From Bacteroidetes/Chlorobi group bacterium MS-B_bin-24 (GTDB taxonomy: Bacteria; Bacteroidota; Ignavibacteria; Kapaibacteriales; UBA2268), in NCBI GenBank assembly GCA_003731685.1, contig RCNO01000002.1, positions 15,510 through 54,366 of the forward strand: a stretch of DNA of 38,857 nt, in the 5' to 3' direction. This document shows positions 32,288-38,857 of the stretch, one piece after another; position 1 is the first letter of the stretch; every line of letters begins with the position of its first letter. The notes below the pieces were generated by a model. That model was not told where the DNA came from. It made no database searches and was given only the letters and a program-made list of their open reading frames with translations. The translations under genes were made by a program, and so were the position numbers.

Positions 32288-34318
32288 TTATTCAATAGGA
32301 GTTACAATTTCAATATTAACTGTTCGACAGTAGAAACGACCTTCGGGCAAATCATTGTTATAGAGCAAAATTGTTTCGCCAAGCCCGCGTGCATATCTCG
32401 GGTCGATTCCGAGCACTTTTGCTGTTTCTTGTGCGCGCCTCAAAGAAAGCTCCATATTTGTGCTTTCATTGCCAATTCTGTCGGTATAACCTTCTATCTT
32501 CACAAGAGAATTAGGCTTAATTTTCATCTTCGCAAGTTGTGCAATTTTCAAATTATCGCCCGTGATAGTTGATTGTCCAAAACCAAACAGAATCAAGCTA
32601 AACCGGTCGATTTGTTTGTCGGCAACTCGCTCAAAAATTTTCTTTTGTATTGTTTGGACTTCAACTGGCAATTCCTGTGTCCGCGATTCCCAGCGCTTAT
32701 TGTCTTTGTCCACAACAACAAGTTTATATTTCAAAGGCTCATCAAGTTTTGGGACATTCCTTTGCTCTAATGCAACATCCCATTCGATAACTTCGGGCAC
32801 ATCCCCTTGTCCTTCGAAAACTTTAACTATTCCTTGACTTTGCAAAGTAACTAATTGCCATTTGTCAACACCAATCTGGGTTTTAACTTTTGGCTTGAAT
32901 CTGAACTTCGGCGGGTTAACTTCGCGCAATGTATCTTCGACCACCAGTGGTTCGAGAATTTGGGGAATATTTGAATATATTTCTACACGACGATTTTCGG
33001 CAACACCATCGGGGTCGTTAGGATTCGATGGATTTTCGGGTAAATTCCTTGCCTCAATTTTAATTCTCTCGGGGTCAATCTTCCAAACATTAACAAAATA
33101 ATCCCGAACCGCCTCGGCTCTTCGCCGGGATAGTTCCAAATTGCCTTTTTCGGCTCCTTGGTCGCTATTGCATCCAACAATAGTCAGTTCGGCTTGTGGG
33201 TATTGCGATACCCTTTTGCCTATAATATTCAACATATTATGGTAGATATCGAGCGTATTATACCCATAAAGCTTGCGGACAGAAAAATCTTTGGCCTCGG
33301 AAGGACTTAGTAAATTGTACCGCTTTGGAATTTCTGCTGAATTTTCATCGAAAAACACATAGCCCAAGATTGGATGCGTTTGAGTAGATAGAAACTCCTC
33401 GATTTTCAAAACAGTTACTGGTAATTCGCGTCCGTTTTCGTCAAGACTCACTGCGTCGATCGATGCTTCAAGGTAGGGAGCCGATGGCGGGATGGGATAA
33501 TCAGGCAGCGGGGGCACTATTGGTGGAGCCACAGGCGGAGGTATTCGCTTGACTTTTCTCGGTGAATATACAAAGTTCACACCCGCAGAAAAATTAAACG
33601 CTTTCCACTCGCTATTCGATGTGATATTATTAAATCTCAACTTAATTGTTGCATTAGGAACCAAAAAGAATGTACTGCTTTGGTTCATTGGCAACCAATA
33701 GTTAGCACCAAAACCCAACCCAAAAGCCAACTTGTTTATATTGGGAATTTCTCCTTGGAAATGGTTCCTTACCCTTGTCCTTTCTATCGCAAATACCCCG
33801 TAGGATGGACTGACAATTTCTTCCTTTTGTTCATAATCGTACTTCAAAAGATAGTCGAAAGTGGGTCCCAAATAAATGCGAAATTGGGGCGTAAGCCTAT
33901 ATGATACAGCCAAGTCCCCTTCAAAAGCATTCAACGTCGCCTTCATCGAATGTTCGAATTCGCCCCAGACGCCTTCTTGGTGTGGAGTCGAAACATACTC
34001 CTTCTCGATTTTGGTCAATTTCGCACCCAAATTTGCATAGCCAGCGTTCAATTGCAAAGAAAAATCAGAATTAATGGGAACAGAAAAAAACGCTCCGAAA
34101 TTATAATTCAGCCCAAATCCCGTCTCGAATCGAGGACAGCAACTTGGAATGTTAGGAAAATCAATCCCCTTGAAATTCGCAGTGTGGAAGTTGAGTCCCC
34201 CCGAAAAGCCAACCCCAAGCGAAACCCTATTGGTAAATGGCTGGTCGAGGTACTCTGTTGTGAACAAGAATTGATGGGCAACCAAACAAATCAATACAAT
34301 GAGTAACAATTTTCTCAT
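32288..34318 (-). CDS. Outer-membrane protein with two OmpA-like peptidoglycan-binding domains
   Basis: 676 aa. Signal peptide about 1-20. An N-terminal eight-strand-like barrel (about 25-265: VSLGVGFSGGLNF, FSLQLNAGYANLGAKL, LAFGLGFGANYWLPM, NFSAGVNFVY) leads to a Pro-rich hinge (IPPPVAPPIVPPLPDYPIPPS). The first OmpA-C domain (about 320-455) has FFDENSAEI, LTIVGCNSDQG, LSRRRAEAVRDYF and ENRRVEIYS. A linker domain (about 470-570) precedes a second OmpA-C domain (about 575-676) with FGFGQSTITGDN, VKIEGYTDRIG, LSLRRAQETAKVL and CRTVNIEIVTP. OmpA-C domains bind diaminopimelate of peptidoglycan; two in one chain are unusual. Upstream partner of the VWA T9SS protein. Confidence 0.9.
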   Translation of the reverse strand: MRKLLLIVLICLVAHQFLFTTEYLDQPFTNRVSLGVGFSGGLNFHTANFKGIDFPNIPSCCPRFETGFGLNYNFGAFFSVPINSDFSLQLNAGYANLGAKLTKIEKEYVSTPHQEGVWGEFEHSMKATLNAFEGDLAVSYRLTPQFRIYLGPTFDYLLKYDYEQKEEIVSPSYGVFAIERTRVRNHFQGEIPNINKLAFGLGFGANYWLPMNQSSTFFLVPNATIKLRFNNITSNSEWKAFNFSAGVNFVYSPRKVKRIPPPVAPPIVPPLPDYPIPPSAPYLEASIDAVSLDENGRELPVTVLKIEEFLSTQTHPILGYVFFDENSAEIPKRYNLLSPSEAKDFSVRKLYGYNTLDIYHNMLNIIGKRVSQYPQAELTIVGCNSDQGAEKGNLELSRRRAEAVRDYFVNVWKIDPERIKIEARNLPENPSNPNDPDGVAENRRVEIYSNIPQILEPLVVEDTLREVNPPKFRFKPKVKTQIGVDKWQLVTLQSQGIVKVFEGQGDVPEVIEWDVALEQRNVPKLDEPLKYKLVVVDKDNKRWESRTQELPVEVQTIQKKIFERVADKQIDRFSLILFGFGQSTITGDNLKIAQLAKMKIKPNSLVKIEGYTDRIGNESTNMELSLRRAQETAKVLGIDPRYARGLGETILLYNNDLPEGRFYCRTVNIEIVTPIE

Positions 34319-34438
34319 ATATTGCTCCTAAAAAGCATTTACTTCTTTCTCAATTGCAAAATAACAAACTTCGTGTTTTGTTAAATAGAAAATTACAAAA
34401 ATCTTTATGAAAAAAGTAAAAAAACATTTAAATAAATT

Positions 34439-34468
34439 CAAAAATATTAATCAAAAAGTGTCGTCAAT
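34439..34468 (-). promoter_or_regulatory. Candidate promoter of the tandem-OmpA operon
   Basis: On the minus strand TATTTTTG (34439-34446) matches TAnnTTTG and TTG (34465-34467) lies 18 nt upstream, close to the -33 spacing of Bacteroidota promoters. The leader to the ATG at 34318 would be about 110 nt. It shares the intergenic region with the divergent arsR gene. Confidence 0.33.
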
Positions 34469-34491
34469 TTGTTTTTTAACTAAACAATAAA

Positions 34492-34845
34492 ATGTTTAAA
34501 GAAACATTGAAATTTTTAAAAGCACTCGCAGATACTCAAAGATTGAAAATTCTGGCTCTTTTAAGCCACGAAGAATTATGCGTTTGCGAGTTAAAAGAAA
34601 TCATAGGTTTTACAATGGCTACAATTTCGCAACACCTTGCAATACTCAAGGACGCTAACATACTTATCGACAGAAAAGAAAAAAAATGGATTTTCTATTC
34701 AATCAACTGGGAAGGTTTGGAGGAAGAGTTAAAAGAAATATTGAAAAAGGTCTTAGAAACGATTAGCAACGACAAAATTATATTGCAAGACATTGAAAAA
34801 TTAAAAAATTTGGATAAATCGCCCCGATGTTCCGTACCAAATTAA
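34492..34845 (+). CDS. arsR: ArsR/SmtB family metalloregulator
   Basis: 117 aa winged-helix repressor. The metal-binding ELCVCEL motif is complete, with C30 and C32 in the alpha-3 position typical of As(III)/Sb(III)-sensing ArsR proteins. The recognition helix is about 41-53 (MATISQHLAILK) and the wing is IDRKEKKWIFYSI. A further Cys near the C-terminus (RCSVPN) could be a third ligand. It probably represses its own operon, releasing DNA when it binds trivalent arsenic, antimony or a similar metal. First gene of a four-gene cluster, 34 bp upstream of the permease. No perfect palindromic operator was found in 34319-34491. Confidence 0.92.
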   Translation: MFKETLKFLKALADTQRLKILALLSHEELCVCELKEIIGFTMATISQHLAILKDANILIDRKEKKWIFYSINWEGLEEELKEILKKVLETISNDKIILQDIEKLKNLDKSPRCSVPN

Positions 34846-34879
34846 ATCATTTACAGATATTTCAAAAGTAGAGGGTAAA

Positions 34880-36178
34880 ATGGAATGGAAAAAGGAACTC
34901 AAAAGGTTTTTGCTTTTTGCAACAATATTTCTTGTCTTTTATTTTCTACCAATAGGAACGCAAAGATTCGACAATGCGATATTTGAATCACTTGAGTTAA
35001 CGAAATGGTATGCACGCGAACATGTTTTGTTGTGTCTAATCCCTGCTTTTTTTATTTCGGGAGCAATCAGTGTATTCGTAAAACAGAAAACCGTTCTAAA
35101 ATATCTTGGAAGCAGAGCAAATCGCTTTTTGGCATACGGGGTAGCATCGGTTTCAGGTGGAATTCTGGCTGTTTGCTCTTGCACTGTGTTACCCTTGTTT
35201 GCTGGCATTTATCATCAGGGTGCTGGGATTGGTCCTGCAACTGCTTTCCTTTATTCTGGTCCAGCAATAAATGTATTGGCAATTGTATTGAGCGCAAAAG
35301 TTCTGGGCTTGGAAATTGGCTTCGCTCGCGGAATTTTTGCCGTTGTCTTTAGTATTGTAATTGGGTTATTAATGGAATTCATTTTCAAAAAGGATGATAT
35401 AATAAGATTGAATCAAATTCCCGAAGAAACAGAACAAAAAAATGATGGACGAAAACTTTGGCAGGATGTAATATTCTTCCTTTCTTTGGTTGGCATTCTT
35501 GTTTTCGCCAATTGGGGGAAACCAGTTGAAAATTCAGGAATTTGGTATAACATTTTCGTTTACAAATGGACAATAACAGCTTTGTTTTCTGTTTTGCTTG
35601 GCTTTGTATTAATTCTATGGTTCAAAGCCAATTGGAAAATCATATTAATAACTGCTTTGGTAATTATCATAACACAAATAATCTTCACTAATGTACTAAT
35701 CACTTTCACGGTTGGGGTTGCAGGTTTAACGATTGTTTTAGCAACAGGCAAAGAAGACTTGAAGAATTGGCTATACTACACTTGGGATTTCACAAAGCAA
35801 ATTGTCCCACTGCTCTTCATCGGGGTATTGATTGCTGGCTTTGCTTTTGGAAGGCCCTTGCACGAAGGAATAATCCCCAGCCAATGGGTTTCCACAATTG
35901 TAGGTGGAAATTCAATATTCTCAAATCTTTTTGCCTCGATTATGGGTGCTTTTATGTACTTTGCAACATTAACAGAAGTTCCAATTGTACAAGGACTTAT
36001 TGGAAGTGGTATGGGCAAGGGTCCGGCGTTGGCTCTTTTGCTTGCCGGTCCGGCGCTTTCGCTTCCAAATATGCTTGTTATCAGAAGCATCTTGGGAACA
36101 AAGAAAACCATAGTTTATGTTTCTCTTGTTGCAATTTTTTCGGCTTTAACTGGTTATATTTTTGGTATGTTAGAATAA
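34880..36178 (+). CDS. PF03773 (DUF318) permease, likely metal/arsenical efflux
   Basis: 432 aa with about ten membrane helices. The family core is seen twice: GGILAVCSCTVLPLFAGIY then GPATAFLYSGPAINVLAI (about 93-135) and the second-half repeat MGAFMYFATLTEVPIVQGLIGSGMGKGPALALLLAGPALSLPN (about 355-397). The conserved C99-x-C101 pair is the likely substrate site, as in ArsP-type organoarsenical exporters of this family. A charged cytosolic loop (about 165-195) divides the halves. A Shine-Dalgarno-like AGAGGG precedes the ATG. Between arsR and thioredoxin-fold genes the most likely role is export of arsenicals or other thiophilic metal compounds; the substrate cannot be read from the sequence. 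Confidence 0.88.
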   Translation: MEWKKELKRFLLFATIFLVFYFLPIGTQRFDNAIFESLELTKWYAREHVLLCLIPAFFISGAISVFVKQKTVLKYLGSRANRFLAYGVASVSGGILAVCSCTVLPLFAGIYHQGAGIGPATAFLYSGPAINVLAIVLSAKVLGLEIGFARGIFAVVFSIVIGLLMEFIFKKDDIIRLNQIPEETEQKNDGRKLWQDVIFFLSLVGILVFANWGKPVENSGIWYNIFVYKWTITALFSVLLGFVLILWFKANWKIILITALVIIITQIIFTNVLITFTVGVAGLTIVLATGKEDLKNWLYYTWDFTKQIVPLLFIGVLIAGFAFGRPLHEGIIPSQWVSTIVGGNSIFSNLFASIMGAFMYFATLTEVPIVQGLIGSGMGKGPALALLLAGPALSLPNMLVIRSILGTKKTIVYVSLVAIFSALTGYIFGMLE

Positions 36179-36190
36179 CGATGAATTGCA

Positions 36191-36634
36191 ATGAAAAAAG
36201 GCATTTTGTTTAGTTTACTTATTTTAGCCTTTTCACTTTGTGCTAATTTAACTTTTAGCATAGCGGAACAGAACAGGCTTAAAATCGAAGTGATTTATTT
36301 CCACGCTACAATACGATGTGAAAGTTGTTTACTCATCGAAAGACAAACACGAGAAACTATCGAGCAGGTTTATTCAACAAATTTGAAGGATGGAACACTT
36401 TCTTTCAGCTCGCTGGATTTCCAGGATGAGCAAAGTAGCGAACTTGCCGAACGATATGAAATCGATTCCCAAACCCTCATTGTTCAAATTTCCAACGGTA
36501 GCAAAGTTATAAAATGGAAGAAATTGGAAAAAATATGGGAATATATGAACAACTACGAAAAGTTTCGTAAATACATAGTTGAAGAAATAAACGAATATTT
36601 AAAGGAGGTACAAAATGGCGAAAGTAAAAATTAA
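36191..36634 (+). CDS. ArsF-like thioredoxin-fold protein
   Basis: 147 aa with an N-terminal hydrophobic signal or anchor (about 5-24). Then comes the ArsF-type motif VIYFHATIRCESCLLIE, with C43-x-x-C46 at the thioredoxin position, followed by LKDGTLSFSSLDF and YEIDSQTLIVQISNG strands and a helical tail. The public family name is 'nitrophenyl compound nitroreductase subunit ArsF', part of ArsEFG clusters linked to aromatic arsenicals; I use it only as a homology hint. It starts 12 bp after the permease and overlaps the thioredoxin gene by 20 bp. Likely periplasmic or membrane-anchored, donating electrons or binding metal for the neighbouring permease. Confidence 0.78.
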   Translation: MKKGILFSLLILAFSLCANLTFSIAEQNRLKIEVIYFHATIRCESCLLIERQTRETIEQVYSTNLKDGTLSFSSLDFQDEQSSELAERYEIDSQTLIVQISNGSKVIKWKKLEKIWEYMNNYEKFRKYIVEEINEYLKEVQNGESKN

Positions 36635-36869
36635 AGTTCTTGGACCCGGGTGCCCCAAATGTCAAGCATTAGAACGACGGGTACGCGAAGTGGTCGAAAA
36701 AAACAATTTCGACGCCGAAGTAATCAAAGTTGAAAATCTTATGGATATAATGAAATATGGTGTGATGATTACCCCAGCACTTGTTATAAATGAAAAACTT
36801 TATGCGAGCGGAACACCACTGCCCAGCACCGACAAATTAACAGATTGGATTAAGCAGCATTTGGACTAA
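36615..36869 (+). CDS. Small thioredoxin-like protein with CPKC motif (TM0996/MTH895 type)
   Basis: 84 aa with a thioredoxin/glutaredoxin fold: an opening KIKVLGPGCPKC (C13, C16), a cis-Pro region MITPALVINEKLYASG and an ending helix LTDWIKQHL. The family is often found beside PF03773 permeases and ars genes and probably serves as a cytosolic redox partner or metallochaperone. A strong Shine-Dalgarno (AAAGGAGG, about 36600-36608) lies inside the end of the ArsF-like gene. It is the last gene of the cluster; 230 bp without a credible gene follow before aspS. Confidence 0.9.
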   Translation: MAKVKIKVLGPGCPKCQALERRVREVVEKNNFDAEVIKVENLMDIMKYGVMITPALVINEKLYASGTPLPSTDKLTDWIKQHLD

Positions 36870-37099
36870 TTTTTGAAAATTCAAGCAATTATTACAATTA
36901 CAAGTTCCCAAACCAAGCCTTGTTAAGTTGGGGGGTGGAAAATTTTCTTTAAATGTTTAACTTATCTTAATTCTATGTTTGTAAAATCGTAATTATTTCG
37001 TTCAATATCATAATAGATAAATCTCTTAACAATTTCCATCTTTCTGTTAGTTAAATCTGGTAAATAATTAATAAATTTGCTTTTTTTTGAAGCCAAAAA

Positions 37100-38857
37100 A
37101 TGAGTTTTCCAAAACGCACTGCAACTTGTGGGGAGCTTCGCGAAAGCGACGAAGGGAAAGAAGTAATACTCAATGGCTGGGTTGCCAATATCCGCGATAT
37201 GGGCGGGCTGATTTTCATCGACCTTCGCGACCGATACGGCATTACTCAATTAGTAGTTGTCCCCGAGGAAAAACCTACGCTCGCCGAAAGAGTTAAAGAG
37301 CTTCGAGCTGAATTTGTCATCTGGGCAAAAGGGAAAGTCCGCCGAAGGGAAAACCCAAACCCCAAGATTCCAACTGGATTCATCGAAATCGAGCTCGATG
37401 ATTTCGGGATTTTGAATCGCTCCGAACTTCCCCCTTTCGAAGTCTCCGATATAGCCGAAATTTCGGAAGCGACAAGGCTCCGCTACCGATTTCTCGATTT
37501 GCGAAGACCTTCGGTTCAGAAAAGATTCATTGTCCGCAACGAAATTTACCAAGTAATCCACAAGTATTTTCACGAAAATAACTTTGTCGAAATCGAAACC
37601 CCATTCCTTACAAAATCCACTCCCGAAGGAGCCCGAGATTTCCTTGTACCTTCTCGTTTGCATAAGGGAAAATTTTATGCTCTGCCTCAATCGCCACAAC
37701 TATACAAACAAATTCTGATGATTTCGGGCTTCGACCGCTACGTCCAAATTGTTAAGTGCTTCCGCGACGAAGACTTGCGAAGCGACCGCCAACCTGAATT
37801 CACTCAAATCGACGTGGAGATGTCTTTTGTCGACAGAGAAGATGTTATTTCCATCACCGAAGGGCTATTTTCCCGCCTATGGAAAGAAATACTCGGAATT
37901 GAAATTCAACCACCATTTCGTCGCCTAACTTACCAAGAAGCAATGTCCCGATTTGGAAGCGATAAGCCCGATTTACGCTATGGCTTTGAACTTCGCACTT
38001 TAACAAACATTTTTGAACAAGCAGATTTTAAAATATTCCAAGAAACTATTTCCACAGGCGGAATAATTGCTGGATTCAATGCAAAAGGATGTGCTCATTA
38101 CTCACGGAAACAAATTGATGAACTTACCGAATTGACTAAAAAATTCGGTGGGAAAGGATTAGTTTGGTTCAAAAAAGCAGACGGAATAATATCTTCACCA
38201 ATAGCAAAATTCCTTTCCGAAGGAATTATCGACCATTTGCAAAAAGAGACAAATCTCGAGGATGGAGACCTATTGCTAATTGTGGCAGACCAATGGGAAA
38301 AGTGTTATTCAATTCTTGGTGCTCTACGCAAAGAAATTGCTTTGCGAACAGGAACTATTGAAAAAGTAAAGGATAAATTTTCGTTCCTTTGGGTTGTCGA
38401 TTTCCCACTTTTCGAATTCGATGAAGAAGAGAAGCGGTTGGTAGCCAAGCATCATCCTTTCACTGCACCAATGGACGAAGATTCGGAAATATTAGAAAGC
38501 GAACCGCTGAAAGCTCGGGCTAAATCCTACGACATAGTTGTTAATGGCGAAGAAATTGGAGGTGGAAGTATCCGAAACCACAAACCCGAAATTCAAGAGA
38601 AGATCTTCCGCTTGCTCAACTTAACCCAGGATGATATTCGGAATAAGTTCGGATTCCTTCTCGAAGCCTTGAAATTTGGTGCCCCACCCCACGGCGGTAT
38701 TGCAATTGGTTTAGATAGATTAGTAATGACTTTGACGGGGACAGACAATATTCGAGACGTAATTGCATTTCCTAAAACCACAAGTGGATTGTCTTTGATG
38801 GAAAACTGCCCATCGGCTGTTGATGAAGCCCAACTGAAAGAGCTTGGCATCAAACTG
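37100..38857 (+). CDS. aspS: Aspartyl-tRNA synthetase, open at the right edge
   Basis: 586 codons visible with no stop, so only a short C-terminal tail is missing. It attaches aspartate to tRNA-Asp in the cytosol. The N-terminal OB-fold anticodon-binding domain is visible in [24 protein letters not shown]. The class II catalytic core has [11 protein letters not shown], motif 2 [22 protein letters not shown]-like and [12 protein letters not shown] (motif 3). The GAD insertion lies at about 300-420, as in bacterial-type enzymes. The ATG at 37100 immediately precedes the conserved RTATCGEL, the usual start. Whether it also charges tRNA-Asn cannot be decided from what is seen. Confidence 0.96.
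   Translation, partial: MSFPKRTATCGELRESDEGKEVILNGWVANIRDMGGLIFIDLRDRYGITQLVVVPEEKPTLAERVKELRAEFVIWAKGKVRRRENPNPKIPTGFIEIELDDFGILNRSELPPFEVSDIAEISEATRLRYRFLDLRRPSVQKRFIVRNEIYQVIHKYFHENNFVEIETPFLTKSTPEGARDFLVPSRLHKGKFYALPQSPQLYKQILMISGFDRYVQIVKCFRDEDLRSDRQPEFTQIDVEMSFVDREDVISITEGLFSRLWKEILGIEIQPPFRRLTYQEAMSRFGSDKPDLRYGFELRTLTNIFEQADFKIFQETISTGGIIAGFNAKGCAHYSRKQIDELTELTKKFGGKGLVWFKKADGIISSPIAKFLSEGIIDHLQKETNLEDGDLLLIVADQWEKCYSILGALRKEIALRTGTIEKVKDKFSFLWVVDFPLFEFDEEEKRLVAKHHPFTAPMDEDSEILESEPLKARAKSYDIVVNGEEIGGGSIRNHKPEIQEKIFRLLNLTQDDIRNKFGFLLEALKFGAPPHGGIAIGLDRLVMTLTGTDNIRDVIAFPKTTSGLSLMENCPSAVDEAQLKELGIKL

Noticed and set aside
36870-37099. Possible small gene or RNA between the thioredoxin gene and aspS
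   Set aside because: The 230 bp are A/T-rich with no strong hairpin, tRNA-like fold or credible frame.
36962-37249. 95-codon minus-strand frame before and inside aspS
   Set aside because: It is antisense to the N-terminus of aspS, has no recognisable features and no ribosome binding site.

Overview
The window looks like chromosomal DNA (roughly 38% G+C by eye) from a Gram-negative member of the Bacteroidota/Ignavibacteriota/Kapabacteria assemblage. The lineage is inferred from three things. There is a type IX secretion system (T9SS) component (PorD), and three large exported proteins carry C-terminal T9SS sorting domains. Several genes have TAnnTTTG-type -7 promoter elements. There are many outer-membrane beta-barrels and lipoproteins. 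No rRNA, tRNA, CRISPR array, integrase or transposase gene was seen.

Layout. 1-1182 (minus): a barrel protein and a truncated helical exported protein at the left edge. 1252-4134 (plus): porD followed by a seven-bladed-propeller T9SS cargo. 4258-6071: a concentrative nucleoside transporter, convergent with a small barrel protein. 6258-12912 (minus): an overlapping exopolysaccharide operon (SLBB export protein, Wzi-like barrel, family 2 glycosyltransferase, polyprenyl-phosphate sugar transferase) with radC as its last gene. 13146-18249 (minus): a four-gene operon of ECF sigma factor, anti-sigma protein fused to a barrel-like domain, lipoprotein and multidomain T9SS protein, ending in a clear terminator. 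18357-20401 (plus): two nucleotide-sugar enzymes, wecB and a GalE-like epimerase. 20402-21050: a non-coding block of nested inverted repeats with a 150-bp near-identical duplication. 21051-23046 (minus): mnmA and an exported protein of unknown function. 23160-25349 (plus): an aromatic-rich lipoprotein and a FadL/OMPP1-like barrel. 25476-28610 (minus): a solitary single-chain restriction-modification enzyme of the type ISP/IIG kind. 28700-34318 (minus): a tandem-OmpA protein followed by a VWA/choice-of-anchor/cohesin-like T9SS protein. 34492-36869 (plus): an arsenic/metal-resistance-like cluster (ArsR, PF03773 permease, ArsF-like, CPKC thioredoxin). 37100-end (plus): aspS, open at the right edge.

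The genes fit a surface-oriented lifestyle. T9SS carries adhesin-like proteins outward, an envelope-stress-type sigma system is transcribed with one such cargo, and a polysaccharide locus supplies capsule or slime. The features most worth following up are the sigma factor operon with its possible envelope-spanning anti-sigma/barrel fusion, the palindromic repeat block, the arsenical-type cluster with an unusual permease, and a striking scarcity of the tetranucleotide GATC (seven by eye, none in the first 17.7 kb).
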